Origin: Clostridiales bacterium
Lineage (GTDB): Bacteria > Bacillota > Clostridia > Oscillospirales > Oscillospiraceae
DNA: 52,988 bases
Reading direction: 5' to 3'
Assembly (NCBI GenBank): GCA_021202775.1
Contig: JAJQCJ010000082.1
Coordinates: forward strand, 1-52,988
Every line of letters begins with the position of its first letter. Positions within the stretch are counted from its first letter, which is position 1. Shown piece after piece: positions 40,793-50,645 of this stretch. The notes below the pieces were generated by a model. That model was given only the letters and a program-made list of their open reading frames with translations. It made no database searches and had not been told where the DNA came from. The position numbers were made by a program, and so were the translations under genes.

Positions 40793-43017
40793 GACACCGT
40801 AAAGTTCGTATAGTCCTCGCCGTCCAGGGTGACGGAAACGCTCTCCACATTGCCGGAGATGGTCAGGGTCACCCGGCCGTTTTCCGGTTCAATGGAACCC
40901 TCATAGAGGACGGCGCCGTTCACCGTGACCACCAGATAGGCGTTCTCCGTGCGGCCGTCCGGCAGGGTGACGACGACATAGTGGAGGTTCTCTTCCTCGC
41001 TGCCGGTGTCTTCGCCGCTGCTGCCGGTCTCGCCGCCGGTATCTCCGCCGGTATCGCTGCCGGTGTCGCCGCCTGTGGTGTCATCGCCGCCGGTATCGCC
41101 GTCGTTGTTCCCGGTGTCCGAGCTGTCGGGGTCACTTCCGTCCGTGTTGTTCTGCTGGTCGGAATCCCCTGTTTCGGAGCCGGTGGTGTCGTTGTCCTCC
41201 GGGTCCTCGGTGGTGATGGTGTCGTCATTGTTCGTCTCCGCCGGGCCTGCGCTGACCTGGAGGTTCACGGCGGTGCCCGCATTGACCTCGGTGTTGGTGG
41301 CAATGCTCTGGTACACCACAGTGCCCTTGGCCATGTTGCTGTCCACGGTGACGATTTCACCCACGGTCAGCCCCAGCTCCGTGATTTTTGCCTCGGCCTG
41401 GGCCTGGGTCAACCCCTCTACGGAGATCATGGTCACCTTCTTCACCGCGGGCCCCTTGCTGTAGTACAGCATGACGCTCTGCCCGGCGGTGAGGGTTTCC
41501 CCTGCCACGGGGTCGGTGGAGATGATCTCGTCCTCCTCGTAGTCGTCGGAGGTGCGGGCATCGTACTTGACAATGACGTTGTACTCGTCCTCCAGCTTCG
41601 ACGCCCACTCTCTGTAATTCTCACCGATGATGTTGGGCATCACCATGGTCTCCTCCTCTTCCTCCTCGGCGCAGAGGGTGACGGTGATCTCCGTCACCTC
41701 GCTCTTGGAGGTGGTGCCGCCCGTGGGCGTCTGGGAGACGATTTGCCCGATCTCATAGTTCACATCGTACACCGTCTCCTCGCTGACGGTGAGGGTGAAG
41801 TGCCCGCTGTAGTCCTCATTTTCCAGCAGGTATTCCTCCGCCTCCACCGGGGTCATGCCCAGGAGGGAGGGCACCTCATAGGTCTCTGTCGTCCCCATCA
41901 CGTCGGAGAGCAGGTTTTGCCATACCAGGAAGAACAGCAGGGCGATCACCAGCAGAATCACCGCCACCGTGCCCAGGATGATGGCCAGGCGCTTATTCCT
42001 GGTGGAGTCGTCCTCGGCGTCATCCTCCTCGTTCCCATCTCCTTCCGGCGGGGGGTTCGTCCCGGCGGTCTCCGGCGTTCCTGCCGCCCCGGCGACCACG
42101 GTCCCAGCCTCCGTCACCGCCGGCATATGCAGGACGGTGGCATCGTTGTCGCCGGGAATCCAGGGGTTTTCATAGGGGAAGACGATATCCGGATTCTTGC
42201 GGAAGGCGTCCAGATCGGCCAGCACCTCATCTGCGTTGTTGTAGCGGAGGTCCCGGTTGGGGGCCATGCACTTCATGGTGATCTGCTCAATGCCCACCGG
42301 GATGTCCGCCACCAGCTCCCTGGGGGACAGGGGGATGGAGTTGATGTGCTGCAATGCCACGGAGATGGCGGAATCCCCCTCGTAGGGCAGGCGGCCCGTC
42401 AGCATTTCGTAGAGCACCACACCGGCGGAGTACAGGTCGCTGCGGCCGTCAATGTCGCTGCCCTTGGCCTGCTCCGGGGAGATATAGTGGACGCTGCCCA
42501 AGGTCTCCGTGGTCATGGTGCGCTGGGAGTCGGAGATGCGGGCGATGCCGAAGTCGGCCACCTTCACGCTGCCGTCCCGCAGCACCATGATGTTCTGGGG
42601 CTTGATGTCCCGGTGGACGATGCCCCGGCTGTGGGCGTGTTTCAGGGCCTGGAAAATCTGGGTGCTGAAATGAAGCGCCTCCCGCCAGTTCAGGGCGGCC
42701 CCCCGCTTTTTCATATACTGCTTCAGGGTGATGCCCTCGATCAGCTCCATGACGATATATTCGATGCCCTCTGTCTGGTTCACATCGTAGACGTTGACAA
42801 TGTTGGGATGGCTCATCATGGCCACCGCCTGGGACTCATCATGGAAACGGCTGCGAATCTCCTCGTCCTCCGCCAGCTCCGGCTTCAGTATCTTCACTGC
42901 CACCAGGCGGTTCAGACGATGACATTTCGCCTTGTAGACCACCGCCATGCCGCCCACACCCAGGACGTCCAGTATCTCATAGCGGTCATCCAGCATTTTT
43001 CCTATGTATTCATCCAT
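40789..43017 (-). CDS. pknB: PASTA-domain Ser/Thr protein kinase (PrkC/PknB)
   Basis: Membrane kinase sensing cell-wall fragments and phosphorylating cytoplasmic targets. 742 residues. Kinase domain 12-270 with GVGGMAVVYKA, K42, HRDIKPQN (D137) and DFG (155-157); an acidic linker; membrane helix 343-367; three PASTA repeats (about 379-448, 457-522, 529-591); then an unusual Asp/Thr/Gly/Ser-rich stretch (595-677, many TGGDTG-type units) and a small C-terminal beta domain (678-742) not part of the standard PrkC layout. Partner phosphatase gene lies directly upstream. Confidence 0.95.
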   Translation of the reverse strand: MDEYIGKMLDDRYEILDVLGVGGMAVVYKAKCHRLNRLVAVKILKPELAEDEEIRSRFHDESQAVAMMSHPNIVNVYDVNQTEGIEYIVMELIEGITLKQYMKKRGAALNWREALHFSTQIFQALKHAHSRGIVHRDIKPQNIMVLRDGSVKVADFGIARISDSQRTMTTETLGSVHYISPEQAKGSDIDGRSDLYSAGVVLYEMLTGRLPYEGDSAISVALQHINSIPLSPRELVADIPVGIEQITMKCMAPNRDLRYNNADEVLADLDAFRKNPDIVFPYENPWIPGDNDATVLHMPAVTEAGTVVAGAAGTPETAGTNPPPEGDGNEEDDAEDDSTRNKRLAIILGTVAVILLVIALLFFLVWQNLLSDVMGTTETYEVPSLLGMTPVEAEEYLLENEDYSGHFTLTVSEETVYDVNYEIGQIVSQTPTGGTTSKSEVTEITVTLCAEEEEEETMVMPNIIGENYREWASKLEDEYNVIVKYDARTSDDYEEDEIISTDPVAGETLTAGQSVMLYYSKGPAVKKVTMISVEGLTQAQAEAKITELGLTVGEIVTVDSNMAKGTVVYQSIATNTEVNAGTAVNLQVSAGPAETNNDDTITTEDPEDNDTTGSETGDSDQQNNTDGSDPDSSDTGNNDGDTGGDDTTGGDTGSDTGGDTGGETGSSGEDTGSEEENLHYVVVTLPDGRTENAYLVVTVNGAVLYEGSIEPENGRVTLTISGNVESVSVTLDGEDYTNFTVS

Positions 43018-43035
43018 ATCGAATCCTCCTGTCTG

Positions 43036-43761
43036 TCAGACGCTTTCCGGCGCATTGTCCAGCATGACCACGGTCACGTTGTCCGGCGCGCCCCGCTCCA
43101 GCGCCAACGCCACCAGCCGGGCGCAGCAGTTTGCAACGCTGTCCTCCGTCATGGCGGTTTGCAGCATTTCCTCCGGCGTCACCAGATTGCTCAGCCCGTC
43201 GCTGCACAGCAGCAGCTTACTTTCCTCGCCCAGTTCCGCCTCAAAGACGTCGCCGATCACATTCCGGGCCGTACCCAGCGCCCGGGTGATCACATTGCGG
43301 TTGGGATGGAAGCGGGCCTCTTCCTCCGTGAGCCTGCCGCACTCCACCAGCTCCGCCACCAGGGAGTGGTCCCGGGTCACCTGGCGGATGCGGTCAGGGG
43401 TCAGAAGATAGGCCCGGCTGTCCCCAACGTTGATGAAGTAGGCCCTGCCCTCTCCGGCGAAGGCCGCCACCAGGGTGGTGCCCATCCCCTGACAGGCCGC
43501 ATCCTGGCGGGAGCGGGTATAGACCGCCTCGTTGGCCTGGGCCAGAGCGTCCCGGAGCCGCTCCTGCACAACGCCGTGGGACCGGGCGATGGCCTCGGCA
43601 AACTGCTGCACCGCCAGGGTGCTGGCCACGTTCCCGGCCTTGGCCCCGCCCATGCCGTCACAGACCAGCAAAACAGCGTATGCACCGTCCGTCCATTCAT
43701 AAAAGGCGTCCTGATTCTGCGTTCGGACCCTGCCCTGGTCTGTGATTCCATATATGTTCAT
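43036..43761 (-). CDS. stp: PP2C-family Ser/Thr phosphatase (Stp/PrpC)
   Basis: Reverses phosphorylation by the adjacent PASTA kinase. 241 residues. Metal-binding motifs are visible: VRTQNQDAF, LLVCDGMGGAKAGNVAS, NVGDSRAYL, TRDHSLV, LLCSDGLSNLV and GAPDNVTVV. The gene ends 18 nt before pknB, the usual order. No damaged motif. Confidence 0.96.
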   Translation of the reverse strand: MNIYGITDQGRVRTQNQDAFYEWTDGAYAVLLVCDGMGGAKAGNVASTLAVQQFAEAIARSHGVVQERLRDALAQANEAVYTRSRQDAACQGMGTTLVAAFAGEGRAYFINVGDSRAYLLTPDRIRQVTRDHSLVAELVECGRLTEEEARFHPNRNVITRALGTARNVIGDVFEAELGEESKLLLCSDGLSNLVTPEEMLQTAMTEDSVANCCARLVALALERGAPDNVTVVMLDNAPESV

Positions 43762-43859
43762 GCGTACCCGTCCATTTCCCTGCGCTGTTATGTTCGGCCT
43801 GCTCCGGCGCAGTGCGGAGCAGATGGGCGCTAATCTGATTGCTCACTCAGGGTCATGCT

Positions 43860-44885
43860 TCATTCTTCCAGGTTGAGTGTTTTCCGGCGGAGCTGGCCGC
43901 AGGAGGCGTCGATGTCGCCCCCCAGCTTCCGGCGGACGGTGGCGGTGACCCCCTGGCGCTCCAACCGCTTCTGGAAGGCGGCCACCCGCCTGGAGGGTTT
44001 CAGCGGGCTCTCCCGCACGTCGTTCAGGGGGATCAGGTTCACATGGCCCGGCATCCCCTTCAGATTCTTTACGATGAGGTCGGCCTGCCAGTCGTGGTCG
44101 TTCACCCCGTCGATCATGGCGTATTCAAAGCTGATGCGCCGCCCCGTCTCCTGAAAATAGCGGTGGCAGGCGGCGAACAGCTCCTCCACCGGGTAGGCCC
44201 GGTTCACCGGCATCAGCCGGTTCCGGGTCTCGTTGTCCGGGGCGTGGAGGGAGACGGACAGGGTCAGCTGCAAATCCAGCTCCCCCAGCCGCTGAATCCC
44301 CGGCACAATGCCGCAGGTGGACAGGGAGATGTGCCGCATCCCGATGTTCAGCCCGTCCGGGTCGTTCACCAGCTCCAGGAAGCGCAGCACCGCGTCCAGG
44401 TTGTCCATAGGCTCGCCAATGCCCATCAGCACGATGTTGGAGATGGGCAGTCCGGAGTCCTTTTGGGAGAAGATCACCTGATCCAGAATCTCCGCCGGGG
44501 TGAGCCGCCGCACCAGTCCCCCCACCGTGGAGGCGCAGAAGGCGCAGCCCATCAGGCACCCCACCTCGGAGGAGACACAGACAGTATTCCCATGCTGATA
44601 GCGCATGATAACCGTTTCAATGCAATTTCCGTCGGCCAGCCGCCACAAATATTTGATGGTGCCGTCCAGCCGGGAGACCTGTTTCCGCTCCGCCGCCGGC
44701 ACAGTCAGGGTGCAGCGCTCCGCCAGCTTCTGCCGCAGGGGTTTGGAGAGGTTGGTCATCTCGTCAAAACTTTCCACGCCCTTCTGGAGCCAGGTGAAGA
44801 TCTGTTTTGCGCGGAAGCCCGGTTCCCCCAGCTCCGCCACCAGGGCGGAAAGCTCCGCCCTGCTCAGGGATTTGACGTCTGTCAC
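43860..44885 (-). CDS. rlmN: Dual-specificity RNA methyltransferase RlmN
   Basis: Radical SAM enzyme that makes 2-methyladenosine in 23S rRNA (A2503) and tRNA (A37). 341 residues. The cluster motif is CLMGCAFC, GEPMDN and STCGIVPGI follow, and DASCGQLR near the C-terminus holds a catalytic cysteine. Its ATG overlaps the rsmB stop by 4 nt. About 100 nt separate it from stp, with a small CTGCTCCG/CGGAGCAG hairpin. Confidence 0.96.
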   Translation of the reverse strand: MTDVKSLSRAELSALVAELGEPGFRAKQIFTWLQKGVESFDEMTNLSKPLRQKLAERCTLTVPAAERKQVSRLDGTIKYLWRLADGNCIETVIMRYQHGNTVCVSSEVGCLMGCAFCASTVGGLVRRLTPAEILDQVIFSQKDSGLPISNIVLMGIGEPMDNLDAVLRFLELVNDPDGLNIGMRHISLSTCGIVPGIQRLGELDLQLTLSVSLHAPDNETRNRLMPVNRAYPVEELFAACHRYFQETGRRISFEYAMIDGVNDHDWQADLIVKNLKGMPGHVNLIPLNDVRESPLKPSRRVAAFQKRLERQGVTATVRRKLGGDIDASCGQLRRKTLNLEE

Positions 44886-46237
44886 CTGTCCTCGCTCCTT
44901 TCCCTCCGGCGCAGCTTCGCCATGAAGAAGCCGTCTGTGCCGTGGATGTGGGGCCAGAGGGTCAGCATCCCCGCCTCCACCTGTCCGATGGGCTCTGGCA
45001 GCCGGAAGGGCTCCGGCGCAAAGTCGCCGTGGGACCCCAGGAAGCCCGTCACCACGTCCTCATTCTCCCGTTTCAGCACGGTGCAGGTGGCGTAGAGCAG
45101 GCCGCCCCCCGGCTTCACATACCGGCTGACGTTGTCCAGAATCGCCCGCTGCACCCGGGGCAGCCCGGCCAGCTGCGCCGGGTCCTTGTAGCGGATATCC
45201 GGCTTCTTCCGGATGATGCCCAGGCCGGAGCAGGGGACGTCGGCAATCACCAAATCGAAGGCCCTCTCCAGTTCTGGGTCAAACTCTTTTGCGTTTTGCA
45301 GGCGGGGCTCCACGCTGTTTAGTCCCAGCCGTCTGGCCCCGGTGCGTATCAGCTTCACCTTGCCTGGGTGGATGTCGCAGGAGAGAATCCTGCCCTCGTT
45401 CCCCATCAGCAGAGCGGTCGAGAAGGTCTTACCCCCCGGCGCGCCGCAGCAGTCCAGCACCCGCATCCCGGGCTCCGGCCCCGCCGCCAGCACCGCCAGC
45501 CGCGCCGCTGCGTCCTGGACGAAGAAGTCTCCCCGGCGGAAGGCGTCCAGCCCCTCCAAATCCCCCGTACTGCTGAGCTCCAGACAGCCGGGGAGCCAGG
45601 GGTGGGGCCGGGCCTGCACCCGGGCGCTCTCCAGCGCCGACAGCAGGTCCTCCGGGGTGGTGCGCAGGGTGTTGGTCTGGATGGTGGTTTTGGGCTGGGC
45701 GTTGTTCGCCCGCAGCAGCCCTTCCAGGTCGCCGCCCGCCCCCAGGGCCTCCCCCAGGCAGTCCACCAGCCATTGGGGATGGCTGTAGGCCACGGAGAGG
45801 CTCTCCGGCTGGGGCAGTTCCTCCCGCCTCCGGCAGAAGCTGCGCAAAATCCCGTTGGCCAGCTTGGAGGAGTGGGGGTTCCGGCAGCAGCTTCGGCACA
45901 GCTTCACCGTCTCATTGACGGCGGCACTGTCCGGAATCCGGTCCAGCAGAGCGATCTGGTACAGCCCCATCCACAGCGCCACCCGGAGGGGCGGCTCCAG
46001 CTTTTCCGGCGCAACGGTGGACAGCCAGGCGATCCAGCTGTCCAGCAGCAGTTTGTTCTGCTGGACGCCGTAGCAGATCCGGCTGCACAGGGCGCTGTCC
46101 TGCCGGGACAGGCCCGCCTGCCGGACGGCGTCTTTCAGCGCCGCGTCCGACCAAGCCCCCTGCCCTTCGCACCGCAGCAGCACCTCCAGGGCCACCTGCC
46201 GGGCATTTTTCTGTTTTTCTTCCCGTTTCTCTGCCAT
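44882..46237 (-). CDS. rsmB: 16S rRNA m5C967 methyltransferase RsmB
   Basis: 451 residues. The N-terminal ~140 residues are a NusB-like RNA-binding domain (ARQVALEVLLRCE, VNETVKLCRS); the C-terminal methyltransferase has LDCCGAPGGKT, DVPCSGLG (motif IV cysteine) and YATCTVLKRENED (motif VI cysteine). It lies 2 nt after fmt in the same operon. Confidence 0.95.
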   Translation of the reverse strand: MAEKREEKQKNARQVALEVLLRCEGQGAWSDAALKDAVRQAGLSRQDSALCSRICYGVQQNKLLLDSWIAWLSTVAPEKLEPPLRVALWMGLYQIALLDRIPDSAAVNETVKLCRSCCRNPHSSKLANGILRSFCRRREELPQPESLSVAYSHPQWLVDCLGEALGAGGDLEGLLRANNAQPKTTIQTNTLRTTPEDLLSALESARVQARPHPWLPGCLELSSTGDLEGLDAFRRGDFFVQDAAARLAVLAAGPEPGMRVLDCCGAPGGKTFSTALLMGNEGRILSCDIHPGKVKLIRTGARRLGLNSVEPRLQNAKEFDPELERAFDLVIADVPCSGLGIIRKKPDIRYKDPAQLAGLPRVQRAILDNVSRYVKPGGGLLYATCTVLKRENEDVVTGFLGSHGDFAPEPFRLPEPIGQVEAGMLTLWPHIHGTDGFFMAKLRRRERSEDR

Positions 46238-46239
46238 CG

Positions 46240-47157
46240 TTATCCAAATAGCGGATGCCCTCTCAGGTAATCCGCCGCTTTCATCCGTTTTTTGCCGGGG
46301 GCCTGCACCTCGGTCAGGGTCAGCACCTGGCCGTCCCCGCAGGCCATCCGAATCCCCAGCTTGTCCGCCCCCAGGGCCGTCCCGGCGCTCCGGTTTGTGG
46401 TCTCTCCGGTCAGGGCGGAGGCGTACACCTTAAAGGTGACGCCCTGCACCGTGGCGGTGGTGGCGGGCCAGGGGGTCAGCCCCCGAATCTGGTTATGAAG
46501 CGCCCGTGCGCTTTTGGTAAAGTCCAGGGGGGAAAGCGCCCGGCTCAGCATGGGGGCGTAGGTCTGCCTGGCCTCATCCTGTGGGGTGCGGGTGGCGGTG
46601 CCGGCGGCGATGGCCTGCACAGTCTCTCCCAGCAGCTCGCCTCCCAGCTCCGCCAGCCGGTCGTGGAGGGTCTCCACGCTCTCGTCCGGGTCGATGGGGG
46701 TGGCGGCCTGGGTGATGATATCCCCCGTGTCCAGCGTCTCGGCCATATACATGATGGTCACGCCGGTCTCCTCCTCCCCGTTGATGACCGCCCAATTGAT
46801 GGGGGCGGCCCCCCGGTATTTGGGCAGGAGGGAGGAATGGACGTTGATGCAGCCGTAATGGGGCAGCTCCAGCACCTCTTTCGGCAGAATCTTGCCGTAG
46901 GCCGCCACCACGATCAGCTCCGGTGCCAGCTCTGCCAGAGCCTGCTGCACCGCCTCATCCCGGAGGGTTTTGGGCTGATAAACCGGCACCCCGGCCTCCA
47001 GCGCCGCCGCCTTCACCGGGCTGGCCGTCAGCTTCATACCCCGGTTCTTGGGCTTATCCGGCTGGGTGTATACCCCAACGATCTGGTGTCCGTCGGCCAG
47101 CAGCCGCCGGAAGGACGGCACGGCGAACTCCGGCGTCCCCATAAATACGATACGCAA
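46240..47157 (-). CDS. fmt: Methionyl-tRNA formyltransferase
   Basis: Formylates initiator Met-tRNA. 305 residues. RIVFMGTPEFAVPSF, CINVHSSLLPKYRGAAPIN (catalytic Asn and His) and LDTGDIITQ (Asp) are complete, with a C-terminal OB-like domain ending in KAADYLRGHPLFG. It is next to def, the enzyme that removes the formyl group, as in most bacteria. Confidence 0.97.
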   Translation of the reverse strand: MRIVFMGTPEFAVPSFRRLLADGHQIVGVYTQPDKPKNRGMKLTASPVKAAALEAGVPVYQPKTLRDEAVQQALAELAPELIVVAAYGKILPKEVLELPHYGCINVHSSLLPKYRGAAPINWAVINGEEETGVTIMYMAETLDTGDIITQAATPIDPDESVETLHDRLAELGGELLGETVQAIAAGTATRTPQDEARQTYAPMLSRALSPLDFTKSARALHNQIRGLTPWPATTATVQGVTFKVYASALTGETTNRSAGTALGADKLGIRMACGDGQVLTLTEVQAPGKKRMKAADYLRGHPLFG

Positions 47158-47190
47158 TGTTTCTTCCCCCTTGCCGCTGCTCCGACGGTG

Positions 47191-47700
47191 TCAGTCCTCT
47201 ATCTGGTCCTGCTGGGCCTCATGGGCGGCCCGGTACTCGTCCACCTCTTCACTGGAGTAGAGGCGGTCGCACAGCTCGTCAAACATATGCCCGTCCAGAT
47301 GGGCCAGCTCATGGCAGAAGCAGCGGGCGGTGAGGCCGGAATCCTCCACCTCGAACCAGTTGCCCTTACGGTCCTGGGCCCGGACGCGGACGGTCATGGG
47401 CCGCTTCACCATGCCGTATTTGCCGGGGAGGGACAGGCAGCCTTCAAAGTCCTCCTGCTCCCCGGAGGCGGCGACGATCTCCGGGTTCACCAGCTCGTGA
47501 ATCTCCTCCGCCTCGTTCATCACCACCACCACACGGCGGCAGATGCCGATCTGGGGGGCGGCCAGCCCTACGCCGCCGGAGTCCAGCAGCGTCTCCCGCA
47601 GGTCGTCCAGCAGCCTGCCCAGCCGCCAGTCGAACCGGGTCACCGGATGGCAGGTCTTGGTCAAAATCTTGTCGCCCTTTTTCACAATCTCACGAATCAT
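47191..47700 (-). CDS. def: Peptide deformylase
   Basis: Removes the formyl group from nascent proteins. 169 residues. GVGLAAPQIG (motif 1), EGCLSLPG (motif 2, metal Cys) and HELAHLDGHMF (motif 3, metal His and catalytic Glu). The family consensus is HExxHLDG, so all essential residues are kept. Confidence 0.96.
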   Translation of the reverse strand: MIREIVKKGDKILTKTCHPVTRFDWRLGRLLDDLRETLLDSGGVGLAAPQIGICRRVVVVMNEAEEIHELVNPEIVAASGEQEDFEGCLSLPGKYGMVKRPMTVRVRAQDRKGNWFEVEDSGLTARCFCHELAHLDGHMFDELCDRLYSSEEVDEYRAAHEAQQDQIED

Positions 47701-47737
47701 CGTCTGTGCGTCCTTTCTTTCTTCTTGCTCGCGGCGG

Positions 47738-50206
47738 TCAGTCCATGGGGTTCAGGTCCACGGAGAGGGACACGCCGCGGTTCATCTTCTCTGTCATAAA
47801 CGCCTTTTGCAGGGCGGCCAGCATCCGCCGGACGGCGGCGCTGTCCCGGCAGGTCAGCGTCAGCTGATAGCGGTACCGCCCCATCACCCGCAGCACCGGG
47901 GCGGAGGCAGGGCCCAGCACCTCAAAGGGGTTTTCCCGGAACTCCGGCTGGCCACGCCAGCTCTTCAGCCCCTCCCGGAGACGGATGCAGCTCTCCACCA
48001 CGTCGGTCTGCCGCTGGCCGGAGCAGGTCAGGAGATACAGGTCCCGAAAGGGCGGGAACCCCCTGGCCTGCCGCAGCTCCAGCTCCGAGGCGTAGAAGCT
48101 GTCGTAATCCTGGGCGGCGGCGAAGCGGATGGTGTCGTTCTTGGGGGTGTAGGTCTGAATCACTGCCGTCCCCGTTTTGCCGCCCCGCCCGGCCCGGCCC
48201 ACCACCTGGGTCAGCAGGGAAAAGGTGCGCTCCGCCGCCCGGTAGCTCTCGTTGAACAGGGCCAGGTCGGCGTCAATGACCCCCACCAGGGTCACATTTT
48301 CAAAGTCCAGCCCCTTGGTCACCATCTGGGTGCCGATGAGGATGGGGATTTTCTCCCGTTCAAACCTGGACAGGATCTTTTCATGGCTGTTGGAGGCGGA
48401 CACCGTGTCCGCGTCCATCCGCAGGATCTCCGTGTCGGGGAACAGGTCGGTCAGCTCCTGCTGCACCTTCTGAATCCCCACCCCGGCAAAGGTCAGCGGG
48501 CTGGTGCAGGATGGACAGACCTTCGGCACCTCCTGGGAGAAGCCGCAGTAGTGGCACATCAGCCGCCCGTTGTCCCCGTGATAGGTCAGCTTCACGCTGC
48601 AATTTGGGCACTCCGGCGTGTATCCGCACGCCGGACAGACCACCAGGCGGCTGGTGCCCCGCCGGTTCAGAAAGAGGATGGTCTGCTCCCCCTTTTCCAG
48701 GTTGATGCCGATGAGCTTTTGCAGGCCGCGGCTGATGGCCCGGTCGTTGCCGCTGCGCAGCTCCTGCTTTAAGTCCGCCACATAGACCTTCGGCAGTGCC
48801 TGCTCGTTATACCGCTCCCGCAGCCGGAAGAGGTGATAGCGGCCCTGCCGGGCCTGATACATGGTCTCAATGCAGGGGGTGGCGGACCCCAGCACCAGGG
48901 TGGCCCCGGTCTGCTTGCAGCGGTACTTGGCGATGTCCCTGGCGTGGTAGCGGGGCAGGGTCTCCGACTTGTAGCTGGCCTCCTGCTCCTCGTCCAGGAT
49001 GATGAGGCCAAGCCCCTCCAGAGGGGCAAAGATGGCCGACCGGGTGCCGATGACCACCTGGGCCCTGCCGCTTTTGGCCCGCTTCCACTCGTCATACCGC
49101 TCCCCCACGGAGAGGGCGGAGTGGAGCACCGCCACCCGCTCCCCAAACTGGGCCTGAAAGCGGCGGAGCATCTGGGGGGTCAGGGCGATCTCCGGCACCA
49201 GCATCAGGGCGGTTTTCCCCTCCGCCAGGGCCTTGTGGATCAATTTGATATACACCAGGGTCTTGCCGCTGCCGGTGACGCCGTACAGCAGGGCGCAGGC
49301 GGGCCGCCCGGCGTCCATCAGCGCGGCGATGCCCCGGAAGGCGGCCTCCTGTTCGGTGTTCAGGACGGGGACGCTCTGCCGCTCCACCGCCTGCCGCCCC
49401 TCCCGGCGGAACACTTCCCGGTGAAACAGGGCCACCAGCCCCTTCTTCTCCAAAGCAGTGAGGGTGGCCTTTTTCGCGCCGGTAAAATAGTTGATGTCTT
49501 TCAGGGAGGCCCCGCCGCCCACCTGGGCCAGAAAGCGCACCACGGCCCGCTGGGCCTTGGCACCCGGTTTCAGCTGGGCCAGTGCCTCCTCCTCCGGGCA
49601 GGTCAGCTCCGCCACCTGCTCGGTTTTGTCGCCAATGCCCCGGGCGGAGCTGGTCTCCAACTGAATGAGGCCCTTTTCCTGCAGGGCCCGCAGGGCCTGG
49701 GTGGGGCTTTTCTTCTCAAATGCGGCATAGATGGCCTGCCGCTCCGCCATGCCGCCACCGGCCAGCAGCACCTCCACCACCCGCCGCTGGGCGGAGGCGT
49801 GGGCGGTCTCGGCAAGGGCCCTGGCCTCGTCCACCCCGGCGCAGAGGGAGAAGTTGTCCCGCAGGGCGTAGTACAGCCCTGTGGGGAGCATGGCCTTGGC
49901 CCCGTCATACACGGTGCAGAAGTACCGCTGCTGCATCCAAAGGGCCAGCTCCAGCATGGCCTCGTCCAGCACCGGCTGCTCGTCCAGCAGCTGGAGCACC
50001 TGCTTGAGCCGGGGGAGCTTCTCCCCCTGCCAGACCCGGAGCAGGATGCCCTCCACCCGCCGGTTGCCCTGGCTGAAGGGGACGATGCACCGCATCCCCG
50101 GCCTGGCCGCCTCCAGCAGCCCCTCCGGGACGAGGTAGGTGTAGGGCTTATCGATGGCATAGGTGGCCGCCGACACGGCCACCTGGCAAAGCGTTACGAC
50201 CTCCAC
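47738..50206 (-). CDS. priA: Replication restart helicase PriA
   Basis: 3'-5' DNA helicase that reloads the replisome at stalled forks. 822 residues from GTG 50206, which follows GGAGG by 7 nt. An N-terminal DNA-binding domain, GVTGSGKT (Walker A), LDEEQEASYK (motif II, Gln in place of the usual His), the zinc-binding cysteine cluster CPACGYTPECPNCS ... CHYCGF ... CPSC, and ATPCIETMYQARQGRYH, QVVGRAGRGG in the C-terminal helicase lobe. Intact, no sign of damage. Confidence 0.95.
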   Translation of the reverse strand: MEVVTLCQVAVSAATYAIDKPYTYLVPEGLLEAARPGMRCIVPFSQGNRRVEGILLRVWQGEKLPRLKQVLQLLDEQPVLDEAMLELALWMQQRYFCTVYDGAKAMLPTGLYYALRDNFSLCAGVDEARALAETAHASAQRRVVEVLLAGGGMAERQAIYAAFEKKSPTQALRALQEKGLIQLETSSARGIGDKTEQVAELTCPEEEALAQLKPGAKAQRAVVRFLAQVGGGASLKDINYFTGAKKATLTALEKKGLVALFHREVFRREGRQAVERQSVPVLNTEQEAAFRGIAALMDAGRPACALLYGVTGSGKTLVYIKLIHKALAEGKTALMLVPEIALTPQMLRRFQAQFGERVAVLHSALSVGERYDEWKRAKSGRAQVVIGTRSAIFAPLEGLGLIILDEEQEASYKSETLPRYHARDIAKYRCKQTGATLVLGSATPCIETMYQARQGRYHLFRLRERYNEQALPKVYVADLKQELRSGNDRAISRGLQKLIGINLEKGEQTILFLNRRGTSRLVVCPACGYTPECPNCSVKLTYHGDNGRLMCHYCGFSQEVPKVCPSCTSPLTFAGVGIQKVQQELTDLFPDTEILRMDADTVSASNSHEKILSRFEREKIPILIGTQMVTKGLDFENVTLVGVIDADLALFNESYRAAERTFSLLTQVVGRAGRGGKTGTAVIQTYTPKNDTIRFAAAQDYDSFYASELELRQARGFPPFRDLYLLTCSGQRQTDVVESCIRLREGLKSWRGQPEFRENPFEVLGPASAPVLRVMGRYRYQLTLTCRDSAAVRRMLAALQKAFMTEKMNRGVSLSVDLNPMD

Positions 50207-50337
50207 CCTGGCTCCTCCCTTCTCCAACCATCAGGAAAGGCAACAGCGCACAACTCCCGGCCGCCCGGTTTGCACACACCGGCAACCTGAGTGATACGGT
50301 GTTGCCTTACATAAACGTTTTCTTCTTCGAAGCGGAT

Positions 50338-50619
50338 TCACTCCGCCTCTTCCGGCGCCTCGTCCGCTTCCTCTGCTTCCTCCGGAGCCGCGGCCTCGTC
50401 TTCCGCCGGGGCGGCTTCCGTCTCCTCTTCCTCCGGCTCCGGCACCAGCTCTCCCGCCCAGACCTCGTTCAGGGCGATGGTCACCGGCTTCTCCTTCAGC
50501 GGGGTATGCTCCCGCTCCGCCTCGCCGGACAGCTGCCGCGCCCGGTGGGCCACCAGATTCACCAGCTCATAACGGCTGGAAACGTTGGTCAGCAACTCAT
50601 TCATGGGATATAAAATCAT
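50338..50619 (-). CDS. rpoZ: RNA polymerase omega subunit
   Basis: 93 residues. MNELLTNVSSRYELVNLVAHRARQL is the conserved omega core; KPVTIALNEVWAGEL follows. The C-terminus is an extended Glu/Ala/Pro tail (about 62-93), longer and more acidic than in Bacillus. It sits between gmk and priA, as expected; the coaBC gene often found after rpoZ is absent. Confidence 0.93.
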   Translation of the reverse strand: MILYPMNELLTNVSSRYELVNLVAHRARQLSGEAEREHTPLKEKPVTIALNEVWAGELVPEPEEEETEAAPAEDEAAAPEEAEEADEAPEEAE

Positions 50620-50645
50620 AACGAATCCTTCCTTTCAAACGGCTG

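Noticed and set aside
40981-43833. Very long plus-strand open frame opposite pknB and stp
   Set aside because: It is antisense to two clearly identified genes. In GC-rich DNA such frames arise by chance; the predicted protein is a His/Gly/Val/Leu-rich shadow with no domain.
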